Assembly (NCBI RefSeq): GCF_018063565.1
Contig: NZ_JAGPBB010000018.1
Location: 1-50,894 of the forward strand
Origin: Rhodoferax sp.
GTDB taxonomy: Bacteria; Pseudomonadota; Gammaproteobacteria; Burkholderiales; Burkholderiaceae_C
DNA length: 50,894 nt
Reading direction: 5' to 3'
The translations under genes were made by a program, and so were the position numbers. Below, piece after piece: positions 24,471 through 34,651 of the stretch (positions within the stretch are counted from its first letter, which is position 1; each line of letters starts with the position of its first letter). The notes below the pieces were generated by a model. That model did no database searches and was not told where the DNA came from. It saw nothing but the letters and a program-made list of their open reading frames with translations.

Positions 24471-26549
24471 ATGACAGGCAACTCAGCGCTGATGCTGGCG
24501 CTTATCTGCGGCTTGATCGCCGTGGGCTACGGGTTTTGGGCCCGCAGCTGGATTCTTTCGCAAGACGCAGGCAATGCGCGAATGCAGGAAATTGCAGCCG
24601 CCATTCAGACCGGTGCGGCTGCGTATCTGGCGCGGCAGTACAAAACGATTGCGATTGTTGGCGTGGTGCTGACGATTCTGATCGCGGTGTTTCTGGATAG
24701 CTTGAGCGCCGTTGGTTTTGTGATTGGCGCGGTGCTCTCGGGCGCCTGTGGTTTCATCGGCATGAACGTGTCGGTGCGCGCCAATGTGCGCACCGCTCAG
24801 GCCGCCACCAAGGGCATTGGCCCGGCGCTGGATGTGGCGTTTCGCGGTGGTGCCATCACCGGCATGCTGGTGGTGGGTCTGGGACTGCTGGGTGTGACCG
24901 GTTTTTACTGGTTTCTGACCAATAACGCGGTCATCACCCCCGAGCACAGCCTGGCGCATTTGCTCAACCCGCTGATCGGTTTTGCCTTCGGCTCCTCGCT
25001 GATTTCCATCTTTGCCCGTTTGGGCGGTGGCATTTTCACCAAGGGTGCCGACGTCGGTGCGGACCTGGTGGGCAAGGTTGAAGCCGGTATCCCCGAAGAC
25101 GATCCGCGCAACCCGGCGGTGATTGCCGACAACGTCGGTGACAACGTGGGCGACTGCGCCGGTATGGCCGCTGACCTGTTTGAAACCTACGCGGTGACAC
25201 TGATCGCCACCATGGTGCTGGGCGCGCTGATGGTCACCAGCGGTGGCGCCGCTGCCGTGGTGTATCCGCTGTCACTCGGTGCGGTGTCTATCGTGGCCTC
25301 GATCATTGGCTGCTTCTTTGTCAAGGCATCGCCGGGCATGACCAATGTGATGCCCGCGCTGTACAAGGGCCTGGCGGTGGCGGGTGGTCTGTCTCTGGTG
25401 GCGTTTTACTTTGTCACGCAAAGTGCCCTGCCCGCGACCATGACACTGGCTGACGGCAAGACCATCAGCAGCATGAACCTGTTCTGGGCCTGTTCGGTCG
25501 GGTTGATTTTGACGGCTGCGCTGGTGTGGATCACCGAGTACTACACCGGCACCCAGTACAAGCCGGTGCAGCACATTGCTGAAGCCTCCACCACCGGACA
25601 TGGCACCAACATCATTGCCGGTCTGGGTGTTTCGATGCGCTCGACCGCCTGGCCGGTGATGTTTGTCTGCATGGCCATCTACACGGCTTACGGGCTGGCT
25701 GGCCTGTACGGCATTGCCATTGCTGCGACCTCCATGCTCAGCATGGCCGGTATTGTGGTGGCGCTGGACGCTTACGGCCCCATCACCGACAACGCCGGCG
25801 GCATTGCCGAAATGTCCGAGATGCCCAAGAGCGTGCGCGACATCACCGACCCGCTGGACGCAGTGGGCAATACCACCAAGGCCGTGACCAAAGGTTATGC
25901 CATCGGCTCGGCTGGCCTGGCCGCACTGGTGCTGTTTGCCGACTACACCCATAAGCTCGACGCTTACGGCAAGACCATCACCTTCGATCTGAGCAACCCG
26001 ATGGTCATCATCGGCTTGTTTATCGGCGGGATGATCCCCTACCTGTTTGGTGCCATGGCGATGGAGGCTGTGGGCCGCGCTGCCGGCAGCGTGGTGGTCG
26101 AAGTGCGCCGCCAGTTCCGCGAGATCAAGGGCATCATGGACGGCACCGGCAAGCCCGAGTACGACACGGCAGTTGACATGCTGACCACCGCCGCCATCAA
26201 GGAAATGATGATCCCGTCGCTGTTGCCGGTGGTGGTGCCGATTCTGGTCGGCCTGATCCTCGGCCCGGCAGCGCTGGGTGGCCTGCTGATGGGTACCATC
26301 GTGACGGGTCTGTTTGTGGCGATTTCGATGTGTACCGGCGGCGGTGCCTGGGACAACGCCAAGAAGTACATTGAAGACGACCACTTTGGCGGAAAAGGTT
26401 CTGAAACGCACAAGGCCGCCGTCACCGGCGACACCGTGGGCGACCCCTACAAGGACACCGCGGGTCCGGCCGTCAACCCGCTGATCAAGATCATCAACAT
26501 CGTGGCGCTGCTGATCGTGCCGGTGATGATGAAGATTCACGGCGGCTGA
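24471..26549 (+). CDS. hppA: Membrane H+-translocating pyrophosphatase, K+-independent type
   Basis: 692 residues, about sixteen transmembrane helices. It couples pyrophosphate hydrolysis to proton export across the inner membrane. The catalytic loop [20 protein letters not shown] and the metal sites [20 protein letters not shown] are exact, as is the C-terminal [12 protein letters not shown] with [28 protein letters not shown] carries Lys470 and Thr473, the residues that mark K+-independent proton pumps; K+-dependent enzymes have Ala at the first. The ATG at 24471 has AGGAG ten bases upstream; earlier in-frame codons lack membrane-protein character. A strong terminator follows. A role in saving energy from biosynthetic pyrophosphate under energy-poor growth is plausible. 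Confidence 0.97.
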   Translation: MTGNSALMLALICGLIAVGYGFWARSWILSQDAGNARMQEIAAAIQTGAAAYLARQYKTIAIVGVVLTILIAVFLDSLSAVGFVIGAVLSGACGFIGMNVSVRANVRTAQAATKGIGPALDVAFRGGAITGMLVVGLGLLGVTGFYWFLTNNAVITPEHSLAHLLNPLIGFAFGSSLISIFARLGGGIFTKGADVGADLVGKVEAGIPEDDPRNPAVIADNVGDNVGDCAGMAADLFETYAVTLIATMVLGALMVTSGGAAAVVYPLSLGAVSIVASIIGCFFVKASPGMTNVMPALYKGLAVAGGLSLVAFYFVTQSALPATMTLADGKTISSMNLFWACSVGLILTAALVWITEYYTGTQYKPVQHIAEASTTGHGTNIIAGLGVSMRSTAWPVMFVCMAIYTAYGLAGLYGIAIAATSMLSMAGIVVALDAYGPITDNAGGIAEMSEMPKSVRDITDPLDAVGNTTKAVTKGYAIGSAGLAALVLFADYTHKLDAYGKTITFDLSNPMVIIGLFIGGMIPYLFGAMAMEAVGRAAGSVVVEVRRQFREIKGIMDGTGKPEYDTAVDMLTTAAIKEMMIPSLLPVVVPILVGLILGPAALGGLLMGTIVTGLFVAISMCTGGGAWDNAKKYIEDDHFGGKGSETHKAAVTGDTVGDPYKDTAGPAVNPLIKIINIVALLIVPVMMKIHGG

Positions 26550-26574
26550 TTCGCCACCCGCCCTGCGCAGTCAA

Positions 26575-26606
26575 AAAGAACCCGCCCGGTGCGGGTTCTT
26601 TTCTTT
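26575..26606 (+). terminator. Rho-independent terminator after hppA
   Basis: AAAGAACCCGC and GCGGGTTCTTT form an eleven-base stem with a five-base loop (CCGGT), followed by TCTTT. It starts 26 bases after the hppA stop. The A-rich left flank makes it potentially bidirectional, but the next gene reads the same way. Confidence 0.9.
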
Positions 26607-26719
26607 GGCGCCGTCAAAGAGCAGCCCACCATCAGGCCTATTGACTCATGACAGAATCCGGGGGTGCGCATCGATTCGACTGGTTGTGCCCGCCCTACCC
26701 TGCTTTCTGCTCCATTCCC

Positions 26720-27880
26720 ATGTCAGACCCTCACACGCACCGCGTGATTCCGCTGCAAGACCTGCGGCCATCGACCTATCCACTGCCAGCGGCTGCGCTG
26801 GACGACCGGTTTCACCTCACGCCCTCCGGCACCTTGACCGACACGCGAGGCCGGGCGCTGCGCGATCTTCGCATCAGCGTGACCGATCGCTGCAACTTTC
26901 GCTGCAGCTACTGCATGCCCAAGGAGGTTTTCGACCACCGCTACAGTTACCTGCCACATGGTGATTTGTTGTCGTTTGAGGAAATCACCCGGGTGGTCAA
27001 GGTATTTATTGCCCATGGGGTGCAGAAAATCAGGCTCACCGGTGGCGAGCCGCTGCTGCGCAAGAACCTGCCGCGCCTGATTGAACAGTTGGCCGCACTG
27101 CGCACCCTGGAAGGCAGGCCGCTGGACCTGACACTCACGACCAATGGAGCCCTGCTGACACGCCAGGCCCAATCGCTCAAGGACGCCGGTCTGCAGCGCG
27201 TCACCGTCAGCCTGGACGCGCTCGACGACCTGATTTTCCGGCAGATGAATGACGTTGATTTCCCGGTGGCCAACGTGCTGGCCGGTATTGAGGCGGCGCG
27301 TGCTGCTGGGCTGGGGCCCATCAAAATCAACATGGTGGTCAAACGTGGCACCAATGCGCAGCAGATTTTGCCCATGGCGCGGCACTTTCGCGGCAGCGGC
27401 ATGGTGCTGCGTTTCATCGAGTACATGGATGTGGGCGCCACCAATGGCTGGCGCATGGACGACGTATTGCCGTCGGCCGAGGTCATTTCCCTGCTGCAGC
27501 AGGAACTGCCGCTACTGCCGCTGGAGCCGTCACAACCCGGTGAGACGGCACAGCGCTGGGGTTTTGCCGACGCCAATGGCAGGCATGACCTGACCGCCGG
27601 CGAGTTGGGTGTCATCAGCAGCGTCACACGCGCATTCTGCAGCGACTGCAATCGCGCCCGACTGTCCACCGAGGGCCAGCTTTATTTGTGCCTGTTTGCC
27701 GAAAAAGGCTTTGACCTGCGCCGGCTGCTGCGCGGCGGAATGGCCGATGCCACCCTTGCCAGCGCCATCGGCCACATCTGGCAAGGCCGCAGTGACCGCT
27801 ACTCAGAACTGCGCAGTGCGCAACCGGCGGACAGCGGCCGCTCGCAGCGGCGGGTTGAAATGAGCTACATCGGAGGTTGA
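26720..27880 (+). CDS. moaA: GTP 3',8-cyclase MoaA (molybdenum cofactor synthesis, radical SAM)
   Basis: 386 residues from the ATG at 26720 (MSDPHTH); a GTG/ATG further upstream (26648) is in frame but adds sequence atypical of MoaA. The enzyme converts GTP to 3',8-cyclo-7,8-dihydro-GTP. It has two Fe-S clusters: the radical-SAM triad in [12 protein letters not shown] and the C-terminal cluster with [10 protein letters not shown] and the later Cys in [18 protein letters not shown] is the SAM-binding GGE region, and the essential terminal double glycine is present (MSYIGG). The N-terminus is about 40 residues longer than in E. coli, as often in betaproteobacteria. First gene of moaA-mobA-moeA. 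Confidence 0.96.
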   Translation: MSDPHTHRVIPLQDLRPSTYPLPAAALDDRFHLTPSGTLTDTRGRALRDLRISVTDRCNFRCSYCMPKEVFDHRYSYLPHGDLLSFEEITRVVKVFIAHGVQKIRLTGGEPLLRKNLPRLIEQLAALRTLEGRPLDLTLTTNGALLTRQAQSLKDAGLQRVTVSLDALDDLIFRQMNDVDFPVANVLAGIEAARAAGLGPIKINMVVKRGTNAQQILPMARHFRGSGMVLRFIEYMDVGATNGWRMDDVLPSAEVISLLQQELPLLPLEPSQPGETAQRWGFADANGRHDLTAGELGVISSVTRAFCSDCNRARLSTEGQLYLCLFAEKGFDLRRLLRGGMADATLASAIGHIWQGRSDRYSELRSAQPADSGRSQRRVEMSYIGG

Positions 27881-27881
27881 G

Positions 27882-28517
27882 GTGATCGCTGCGCATGACA
27901 TTAGCGCCGTGATCCTCGCGGGGGGTCTCGGTCGCCGCATGGGTGGCGTCGACAAAGGGCTGCAGGACTTCAAAGGGACGCCGCTGGTTTGGCGCATTCT
28001 GTGCCGCCTGCGTCAGAGCAACAGCATTGGCCAATTCATGATCAACGCCAACCGCAACCTGGACGATTACCAGTCGATGGGGGTAGCCGTGTGGCCCGAC
28101 AGCCTGGCTGACTACCCTGGCCCGTTGGCCGGTTTCCTGACAGGCTTGACCCACTGCAGCACGCCCTATCTCCTGACCGTGCCGTGTGATACACCACGGT
28201 TGCCAATCGATCTGGCATCAAGATTGGCGGCAGCGATGTGCGCTGATGATGCCGATGTCGCGGTGGCAGTCGCGCCAGAACCTGATCCGGATGGCAGCCT
28301 TCATCTGAGGGAGCAGCCTGTTTTTTGTCTGCTCAGACGCTCTTTGACCGAAAGTCTGACCACTTTCATGGCCGGCGGTGGCCGCAAGGTTCGAAGCTGG
28401 ACCGCTTTGCATCGCACCACGCGGGTCGCGTTTGACCGGGCTGAAGATGACGCGATGGCCTTCTGCAACGCCAACACCCTGGCCGAACTGCAACAACTCG
28501 AACACACCACCCCATGA
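27882..28517 (+). CDS. mobA: Molybdenum cofactor guanylyltransferase MobA
   Basis: 211 residues. MobA attaches GMP to molybdopterin to form the bis-MGD cofactor used by DMSO-reductase-family enzymes such as nitrate reductase and formate dehydrogenase. The nucleotide-binding loop [19 protein letters not shown] and the following [10 protein letters not shown] are canonical, with [11 protein letters not shown] and VPCDTPRLP in the middle. Translation starts at a GTG (27882), one base after the moaA stop; GGAGG at the end of moaA gives the ribosome site. Its end overlaps moeA by four bases. The operon thus favours guanylated molybdenum cofactor. Confidence 0.94.
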   Translation: MIAAHDISAVILAGGLGRRMGGVDKGLQDFKGTPLVWRILCRLRQSNSIGQFMINANRNLDDYQSMGVAVWPDSLADYPGPLAGFLTGLTHCSTPYLLTVPCDTPRLPIDLASRLAAAMCADDADVAVAVAPEPDPDGSLHLREQPVFCLLRRSLTESLTTFMAGGGRKVRSWTALHRTTRVAFDRAEDDAMAFCNANTLAELQQLEHTTP

Positions 28518-29809
28518 AAACCCTGGAGCAAATTGCCGCTGCACTGCAAGGCTACGACCCGCAGGCCCTGACTGCGCAAACCGTTGCCCAGTTTCTGGCA
28601 CAACTGGGCGAACCTGTCACCCAGACCGAGGAAGTGACCATCTTTCAGGCACTTGGGCGGGTGCTTGCGGTTGACGTCGTGTCGCCGATCAGCGTCCCTC
28701 CCCATGACAACTCGGCGATGGACGGCTACGCATTTGACGGAGCACAGCTGTCAGACCAGGCACCGCTGGCATTGCAGGTGGTGGGTACCGCACTGGCCGG
28801 TGCCGCCTGGCAGGGCGAGGTCCAAGCGGGTCAATGTGTGCGCATCATGACCGGTGCCATCATGCCCGCCGGGCTGGACACCGTGGTCCCGCAGGAGTTT
28901 GTCAGTCTGGCGGGCGACGCCAAACCCGGCCTCATCACCGTGCCGGCGGGCATTCTGCGGGCTGGCGACAACCGTCGCCATTGCGGGGAGGACCTGCGTC
29001 AGGGTTGTCCAGCGCTTCACCAAGGAGAGCTGATAACGCCCGCTGCTCTTGGGCTGGTGGCCAGTTTGGGCATGCAAACCCTGACGGTATGGCGGCGCCT
29101 GCGGGTGGCCTTTTTTTCGACCGGGGATGAAATTTTGAGTCTGGGTGAACCGCCACGCGAAGGGGCCGTCTACGACAGCAACCGTTACACCGTATTTGGC
29201 CTGTTGACGCGCCTGGGCTGCGAGGTGGTGGATCTGGGTGTCGTGCGGGATGAACCGGCACGGCTCGAAGCCGCGTTCCTGCAGGCGGCGGCGCAGGCCG
29301 ACGTGATCATCACCAGTGGTGGCGTCAGCGTGGGCGAGGCCGATTACACCAAGGTGATGATGCAACAACTCGGTGATGTGGCGTTCTGGAAAATTGCCAT
29401 GCGTCCGGGCCGCCCAATGGCGGTCGGTCAGATTGCCAAAGGCAAATCAGGCGGTTCAGCGATCCTGTTTGGACTGCCCGGCAATCCGGTGGCGGTGATG
29501 GTGACCTTTTTGGCTTTTGTGCGGCCGGCCTTGCTGCGCCTGATGGGCTGCAAGCGCGACGCTACGCCGATGCTCAAGGCGCAATGTCTGGAGCCGATCC
29601 GCAAAAAACCTGGTCGCACCGAGTACCAGCGTGGCATCGTCAGCACCGCGGCAGACGGTCGGCTGCAGGTCAAAACCACCGGCAATCAGGGCTCGGGCGT
29701 GCTGCGCTCCATGGTGCAAGCCAATGGACTGATCGTGTTGCAGCACAGTCAGGCATCGGTTGCGGCGGGCGATATGGTGGATGTGATGATGTTCGATGGC
29801 AACATTTGA
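28514..29809 (+). CDS. moeA: Molybdopterin molybdenumtransferase MoeA
   Basis: 431 residues. MoeA inserts molybdate into adenylylated molybdopterin. The N-terminal [12 protein letters not shown] loop, [19 protein letters not shown], the MoCF-biosynthesis domain with FFSTGDEI and [16 protein letters not shown], and [12 protein letters not shown] are all present. Domain IV closes the protein after [11 protein letters not shown] at 28514 overlaps the mobA stop (ATGA), so the two are coupled. A further 199 bases without a gene separate it from the chemoreceptor gene; these contain a weak hairpin GATCAGA...TCTGATC (29851-29877) with a T-rich loop but no typical terminator tail. Confidence 0.96.
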   Translation: MKTLEQIAAALQGYDPQALTAQTVAQFLAQLGEPVTQTEEVTIFQALGRVLAVDVVSPISVPPHDNSAMDGYAFDGAQLSDQAPLALQVVGTALAGAAWQGEVQAGQCVRIMTGAIMPAGLDTVVPQEFVSLAGDAKPGLITVPAGILRAGDNRRHCGEDLRQGCPALHQGELITPAALGLVASLGMQTLTVWRRLRVAFFSTGDEILSLGEPPREGAVYDSNRYTVFGLLTRLGCEVVDLGVVRDEPARLEAAFLQAAAQADVIITSGGVSVGEADYTKVMMQQLGDVAFWKIAMRPGRPMAVGQIAKGKSGGSAILFGLPGNPVAVMVTFLAFVRPALLRLMGCKRDATPMLKAQCLEPIRKKPGRTEYQRGIVSTAADGRLQVKTTGNQGSGVLRSMVQANGLIVLQHSQASVAAGDMVDVMMFDGNI

Positions 29810-30008
29810 AAACGCTCCGGTGCCGGAATTTCCGAACTATTTGACCGTTTGATCAGATTGATTTTTTTGTTCTGATCGGGGATGATCAGGCATTGCATCC
29901 GGTCGGCACCCACGGTGACGTTGCCTGGATGGCAGACAAAATATTGGCAGTATCAGGGCGCAGTCAAAGAGCGCCGTCATCATCGTTGGTTCAGAGTTAC
30001 GCACACCC

Positions 30009-31580
30009 ATGAAAGTCAATCTTCCTGTTTCACAGCACGAGCATGAGTTGCCCGACGATGCCATTCTGGTGTCCACGACCGACCTGAGTGGACATATCAC
30101 TCACTGCAACCAGGGATTTGTCGATGCCAGTGGCTTTGACTTCGACGAGTTGCTGGGGCAGCCCCACGACGTCGTGCGCCACCCGGATATGCCATCCGAA
30201 GCCTTCAAGGATATGTGGTCCACCATTGGCCATGGGCGCCCCTGGTCCGGTATCGTCAAAAACCGTCGCAAGAACGGCGATCACTACTGGGTTCAGGCCA
30301 ACGTGACACCGGTCATGGAAAACAACAAACCCAAAGCCTATATGTCCGTGCGGCTCAAGGCGCGCAGGGAGCAGGTCGATGCGGCCCAGGCGCTCTACGC
30401 CCGGATCGCCGAGCAGCGGCAAAGTGGCCGGCACACCTTCAGGCTCCACGCTGGCAACGTCCGCCCGCTGGGTTGGCGCGACACGTTTGGCAAACTGCAT
30501 CGGCTCACGCTCAACCATCGCATCGGCATTGGATTGGTGCTGATATTGCTGCTGACCCTGTTGCCTGGCTGGTGGTTCGACACCCTCGACACCCCCATGC
30601 GGCTCGGGCTGCAGTTCGGTGGCGGCATCCTGGGCGCGGCCCTGTTTGTCGGCTGGTTCTCTGCGCAGGTGACCACCCCCCTGAAAAGTGCCAATGCGCT
30701 GGCCAGCCAATTGGCAGGCTGCAATCTGAATGGGCAATACAGCTACGACACCACCAGTCCGCTGGGCACGCTGATGCGTGGGCTATGGCTAACCAATCTG
30801 AACATGCGGGCCATCGTCGCCGATGTGCGCTCCGAGGTCGCTGGCGTCCGACACGCGGCCGACGACCTGCTGCAGGGCAGTCTTGAACTCGCCGGCAGAA
30901 CCGACGCACAGGCGGATGAGGTCGAGCGCACCTCGGCGTCCGTCATGCAGATTGCCAGTATCGTGCGCGAAACTGCCGACACGGCACAGAGCCTGGCCAG
31001 TCTGAGCTCGGAGGCCAGTTCCGGTGCTGCCGAAGGGGCCTTGTCGATCGGTCAGGTATCGGACTCCATGCACCGCATCGAGTCGTCGTCCAAGCGTGTG
31101 ACCGACATCATTGACGTGATTGAACAACTGGCGTTCCAGACCAATCTGCTCGCACTCAACGCGGCGGTTGAGGCCGCCCACGCCGGTGAGGATGGGCGTG
31201 GTTTCGCCGTGGTGGCCAGTGAGGTGCGCGCGCTGGCGCATCGCAGCAGCAAAGCGGCAACACAGATCCGCGAAATGATTCAGGCCTCGTCCCTGCAGGT
31301 GACCGAGGGAACCCAGAACGTCGATGCGGCCGCGGACACCATCCATGTTGCCGTCGAGAAGGTCCATCTGGTCACCGAACGGCTGGGCACCATCACACTG
31401 GCCACCCGCGAAGAGTCGGCCGGCGTCAAACAGATCAGTGATGCCATGTGCGTTCTGGACGAGGTAACGCGACAAAACGCCAGCCTGGTACAGCAATCCA
31501 GCGAAGCCTGCCAGGCATTGGCCGAGCGCGCCAACAACTTGCAGCGGGTGGTGACGGTGTTCTCGCTCAACAGCGACTAG
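30009..31580 (+). CDS. PAS-domain methyl-accepting chemotaxis protein (Aer-like)
   Basis: 523 residues. A cytoplasmic PAS domain (about residues 18-118) carries the Aer-type signature DVVRHPDMPSEAFKDMW and VKNRRKNGDHYWVQANVTPV. Aer proteins hold FAD here and sense redox or energy state rather than an external ligand. Two hydrophobic helices (around residues 170-190 and 198-222) anchor the protein without a periplasmic domain. A HAMP-like linker and the signalling hairpin follow, with the tip [20 protein letters not shown] and AGEDGRGFAVVASEVRALAH intact, so coupling to CheA/CheW is expected. It stands alone. The main chemotaxis operon lies 12 kb away in the window. Confidence 0.93.
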   Translation: MKVNLPVSQHEHELPDDAILVSTTDLSGHITHCNQGFVDASGFDFDELLGQPHDVVRHPDMPSEAFKDMWSTIGHGRPWSGIVKNRRKNGDHYWVQANVTPVMENNKPKAYMSVRLKARREQVDAAQALYARIAEQRQSGRHTFRLHAGNVRPLGWRDTFGKLHRLTLNHRIGIGLVLILLLTLLPGWWFDTLDTPMRLGLQFGGGILGAALFVGWFSAQVTTPLKSANALASQLAGCNLNGQYSYDTTSPLGTLMRGLWLTNLNMRAIVADVRSEVAGVRHAADDLLQGSLELAGRTDAQADEVERTSASVMQIASIVRETADTAQSLASLSSEASSGAAEGALSIGQVSDSMHRIESSSKRVTDIIDVIEQLAFQTNLLALNAAVEAAHAGEDGRGFAVVASEVRALAHRSSKAATQIREMIQASSLQVTEGTQNVDAAADTIHVAVEKVHLVTERLGTITLATREESAGVKQISDAMCVLDEVTRQNASLVQQSSEACQALAERANNLQRVVTVFSLNSD

Positions 31581-31609
31581 AACGCCGCACGGCCACTGCG
31601 GGTGGCGGC

Positions 31610-32764
31610 CTAAAGCTGCCTGACCACGGTGCGGGCCATACCGAGAATGTCCTGCATCATGGTCTGCAGCACCCAGCGGATGAACTCCAGCGTCAATGAC
31701 GCCCCGGCGGCGGCAGTACGTCCGACCAGCTTGAGTACGGCCAGCATGATGGCCTCGACATACCAGGCCACGTCTTTGACCAGTTTGGCCCCCGCATGCA
31801 AAACATAAGCCAACGTGTCGAGCAAACTGACACCTGCCGCCAGATAGGGCTGCAGGCCGATCAGCGCACCTTCCAGAATCTTGCGCAACACCCAATCCAG
31901 TGCAATGCCCACCATCTCCATGGCACGGGCACCGTAATTCTGGACCCAGCCGCCGTCCTTGATACGCCGCAGCCAGGCCTCGATCTGCCGGTCCGACAGG
32001 GTCTGGCTACCGTTGGCCGCCAGCGCCGCATAGGATTTGTCACCGATCAGCTGCATGTAACTGTCGACCATCTTGTGGGCACCGGGCCGGATGCGCTCAC
32101 TGGCACTACAGGCCAGTGCGTAGCCGGTCTCACCCTTGGGGACATGGGTGAACGGAAACAGCGGCACCATGGCCACCGGATCGGCCGGATGGTAGACGCG
32201 AAACAGGTTGCCGGCACCGGCGCGGTTGGTCAGTCCTTGGGCAAAGTCAATCATCCCGACGCGTGGACAGCCAAAGGTATAGACCTTGACCTGGGCACCA
32301 CGCAGGCTCAAGTGATCGGCGGCGAGCGTGGCCAGGGCGCCGCCCAGGCTGTGACCGACACAGTGCACGGTCACCCCCGACAAGCCCTGCACCGGCAGGC
32401 GGCGATCAATCTGCTCCTGCAAGGTCTTCCAGGTGCGGTTGAAGCCCGCATGCACAGTGGTGCCCGAAGGCCCTGGCACGCCGGGACCAATCAGGGCATC
32501 GGTCAGCGCATCGGCGGCACCGTCGGTGCCCCGGATCGACAGGATCACCTCACGGCGGGTTGCATCGCTGTTGCCGCTGGCAACGAAGCCAAAGCCGGAC
32601 AAGGTGCCGGGGCCAAGGCCACTCACACCACTGACCCGGCTGCCGACGACAAATCCGGGTGGCAATTTCAGCTCGACCGGATTGATCAGGCTGATCTCCA
32701 TGTTTTTCACCAGGTAGGCTGCATTGGCCAACCCGGCCGCTTCGATTGGTTTGAGCTGAGGCAT
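31610..32764 (-). CDS. Class-3 (fungal-type) lipase with helical C-terminal extension
   Basis: 384 residues from the ATG at 32762-32764 (GGAG six bases upstream). The alpha/beta-hydrolase core has VILSIRGTDG (oxyanion region), the nucleophile elbow GHSLGG at 137-142 with Ser139, a likely Asp195 in YHPADPVAMV and His230 in PGAHKMVDSYM, which is the class-3 triad order. There is no signal peptide. From about residue 285 onward the sequence is a run of amphipathic and hydrophobic helices not normally present in such lipases. It lies 21 bases downstream of a gene for a small lipoprotein on the same strand. This lipase-plus-envelope-protein layout is like type VI secretion phospholipase effectors with their immunity proteins, but no secretion genes or PAAR/VgrG are nearby. 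Confidence 0.85.
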   Translation of the reverse strand: MPQLKPIEAAGLANAAYLVKNMEISLINPVELKLPPGFVVGSRVSGVSGLGPGTLSGFGFVASGNSDATRREVILSIRGTDGAADALTDALIGPGVPGPSGTTVHAGFNRTWKTLQEQIDRRLPVQGLSGVTVHCVGHSLGGALATLAADHLSLRGAQVKVYTFGCPRVGMIDFAQGLTNRAGAGNLFRVYHPADPVAMVPLFPFTHVPKGETGYALACSASERIRPGAHKMVDSYMQLIGDKSYAALAANGSQTLSDRQIEAWLRRIKDGGWVQNYGARAMEMVGIALDWVLRKILEGALIGLQPYLAAGVSLLDTLAYVLHAGAKLVKDVAWYVEAIMLAVLKLVGRTAAAGASLTLEFIRWVLQTMMQDILGMARTVVRQL

Positions 32765-32785
32765 CAAGAACTCCAGACAAGGACT

Positions 32786-33304
32786 TCAGCGAGCTGACAG
32801 GGTGACCCGGATACCGGGCGACGGGCCAATGAAACTGGGCTCGGCGCTGGGGTCAAACACGAAATTCAACGCTTGCCCGCCATACTCGCCGTTGACGTCG
32901 TAATTGCGCTTGACCGTGGCATAGATCAGGGTCTCGCTGCCGTTGATCACGACAAAAATCTTTTGCGTGATGACCGCCTCATGCGGCATGAAGCCGGCCA
33001 TGATGGAACTGAAGGTCACCTGACCGAACGAAAAACTGCCTGATGCGTCGGTGGTGGTGGTTTCGGTGCCCTCCTTGTCGCTGTAACCGCCACGGTACCA
33101 GCGCTTGACCGTGGCGCCTGCCACGGGTTTGCCGGCGAGCACGACTTTGCCGCTCACCGGTGAAAACAAAACATACTTGGCCATCGAAGACTCCGAGCAG
33201 GCTGACAACAACAGAAAGATCGCAAAAAGCGTCAACAGACGCCAACCGTGCCCGGCCACGGCGTCGGGGCGTTGGAGCGGCAGGCAAACCGTTTGAGCAG
33301 TCAT
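32786..33304 (-). CDS. Small lipoprotein with DUF6795-like carboxypeptidase-regulatory fold
   Basis: 172 residues. A long charged n-region and a hydrophobic stretch lead to the lipobox LLSAC at residues 32-36, so it should be a periplasm-facing lipoprotein. The mature part, KYVLFSPVSGKVVLAGKPVA through TTTTDASGSFSFGQVTF, is a beta-rich transthyretin/CNA-B-like domain. I associate it with DUF6795, often found near secreted effectors. Aspartate does not follow the lipid cysteine (CSES), so outer-membrane sorting is expected. It is directly upstream of the class-3 lipase gene and most likely co-transcribed, making it a candidate partner, possibly protective. The function itself is unproven. Confidence 0.72.
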   Translation of the reverse strand: MTAQTVCLPLQRPDAVAGHGWRLLTLFAIFLLLSACSESSMAKYVLFSPVSGKVVLAGKPVAGATVKRWYRGGYSDKEGTETTTTDASGSFSFGQVTFSSIMAGFMPHEAVITQKIFVVINGSETLIYATVKRNYDVNGEYGGQALNFVFDPSAEPSFIGPSPGIRVTLSAR

Positions 33305-33375
33305 GTCACAAATCAGGAAATGTGCAGGAAAATTGAATTAAATCACAGCTTGCGCCTTGGGCTCAGGATCCACCG

Positions 33376-33825
33376 TCAAGCTCGCCGGAGCGCGGCCTGC
33401 ACGCCCATATTGGCCAGTTGGTCGGCACGCTCATTGCCTGCGTCGCCGTTGTGACCGCGCACCCAGCGCCATTCGATCTGGTGTCCGCCGGTCTGCACCA
33501 GTGCATCCAGTCGCTGCCACAGGTCGACGTTTTTCACCGGCTCCTTGGCCGCGGTCTTCCAGCCGCGCGCTTTCCAGCCGGGTAGCCATTCGGTCATACC
33601 CTTGAGCACGTACTGGCTGTCAACGTGCAGCAACACCTTGCACGGGCGCTTCAGCGCAGACAGTGCCTCGATCACCGCCTGCATCTCCATGCGGTTGTTG
33701 GTGGTACCCGCTTCACCGCCATAGAGCTCCTTGCGGGATTGCGTTGACGTCAGCAAGGCACCCCAGCCGCCCGGCCCGGGGTTGCCCTTGCAGGCACCGT
33801 CGGTGTAGATCTCAACCACATTCAC
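33376..33825 (-). CDS. rnhA: Ribonuclease HI
   Basis: 149 residues from a GTG at 33823-33825, preceded by AGAGGA; an ATG at 33882 would run back into the methyltransferase gene and adds non-homologous residues. RNase HI removes the RNA strand of RNA-DNA hybrids. The four acidic catalytic residues are present: Asp in [16 protein letters not shown], Glu in [10 protein letters not shown], Asp in [12 protein letters not shown] and Asp in [10 protein letters not shown], together with the catalytic-loop His of VRGHNGD. It follows the methyltransferase gene by 13 bases, in the order known from E. coli gloB-yafS-rnhA. Confidence 0.96.
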   Translation of the reverse strand: MNVVEIYTDGACKGNPGPGGWGALLTSTQSRKELYGGEAGTTNNRMEMQAVIEALSALKRPCKVLLHVDSQYVLKGMTEWLPGWKARGWKTAAKEPVKNVDLWQRLDALVQTGGHQIEWRWVRGHNGDAGNERADQLANMGVQAALRRA

Positions 33826-33838
33826 AAGATGATCCTCT

Positions 33839-34651
33839 TCATTCAGTTTGCTGCACTTCTTGCCGTCCAGCCCTTGAGCCACCGGTGCTGTTAGCGACAG
33901 ATACCTGAGAATTCTGCAGCCAGCCGGAGGTTTTCCAGCCCGGCGAGAGCAGCGTCATGCCGCGGACCCGCTTGACCGCCACCACCATGTAGGTGGCACC
34001 CAGTATCGGCCACCAGCGCGCCCCGGCGGTGTCCATCCAGGCAAACCGCTGCAACCACCCGGCACTGGCAAAGGCCGGTCGCCAGCAGCCAAAGCGACCC
34101 GATTCAATTTCGAGGTCCAGCAAGCGCAGCCAGTCGCGCAAGCGCAAATAGCCAATGAACTCGCCCGCCTCAGGCAAAAACAGCCGGTCCAGGCCCAGCC
34201 GTCGATACAGGTGACCGCGCCTTTGGCGCAAGCCCCACAGACTCATCGGGTTAAAGCCGCAAATCACCACCCGCCCGTCGGGCACCAGCACCCGCGCCAC
34301 CTCGCGCAGCGCCCCATGTGGGTCACGGCTGAGCTCCAGCGCGTGTGGCAGCACCAGCAGGTCCAGGCTATTGGCCGGAAACGGCAAAGCTGAAAAGTCA
34401 GTCACCAGGGCCGCCCGCGCCGCACCAGGCAGCCCGGCCACGTCATCGCCAAGCGGGGTTTCTGTGGCCAGCCAGCGATGTGGCATACGGTTGCTCTCCA
34501 GCGCGTCCAGCTCCGGCAACCCCAACTGCAGCGCGTGATAACCAAACACATTGGCCACCGTATCTGCCAGCTGCGCACGCTCCCACGCCAGCAGGTACTG
34601 GCCCGGCGGGCTGGCCAGCCATGGGGGCATCCCTATAATTTGACCGCTCAT
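33839..34651 (-). CDS. YafS-like class I SAM-dependent methyltransferase
   Basis: 270 residues from the ATG at 34649-34651; a second candidate start (MPPW) lies seven codons on. The fold is a degenerate class I methyltransferase: [20 protein letters not shown] covers the acidic loop and motif [22 protein letters not shown] continues, and [12 protein letters not shown] is motif III. The glycine-rich motif I is not obvious, so SAM binding is inferred. Its place between gloB and rnhA is the same as yafS in E. coli; no substrate is known for that protein. The start codon interlocks with that of divergent gloB (shared CATG), so regulatory sequence for each gene lies within the other. Confidence 0.85.
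   Translation of the reverse strand: MSGQIIGMPPWLASPPGQYLLAWERAQLADTVANVFGYHALQLGLPELDALESNRMPHRWLATETPLGDDVAGLPGAARAALVTDFSALPFPANSLDLLVLPHALELSRDPHGALREVARVLVPDGRVVICGFNPMSLWGLRQRRGHLYRRLGLDRLFLPEAGEFIGYLRLRDWLRLLDLEIESGRFGCWRPAFASAGWLQRFAWMDTAGARWWPILGATYMVVAVKRVRGMTLLSPGWKTSGWLQNSQVSVANSTGGSRAGRQEVQQTE
34634..34639 (+). promoter_or_regulatory. -10 element for near-leaderless gloB
   Basis: A perfect TATAAT lies only 10 bases before the gloB ATG, inside the first codons of the divergent methyltransferase gene. Transcription starting about seven bases further on would leave a leader of roughly 0-5 bases. The -35 region is weak. No Shine-Dalgarno is visible upstream of the ATG, in agreement with a leaderless message. 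Confidence 0.5.

Noticed and set aside
25272-26540. 422-codon minus-strand frame rich in His and Gly opposite hppA
   Set aside because: Antisense shadow of the pyrophosphatase gene; no family resemblance, no ribosome site.
29851-29877. Hairpin GATCAGA...TCTGATC between moeA and the PAS receptor as a terminator
   Set aside because: The T-run is in the loop, not after the stem, and the stem is short and AT-balanced; not convincing as rho-independent.
30789-31895. 368-codon minus-strand frame opposite the PAS chemoreceptor and across the lipase 3' end
   Set aside because: It runs through two real genes and has the composition of a shadow; no recognisable domain.
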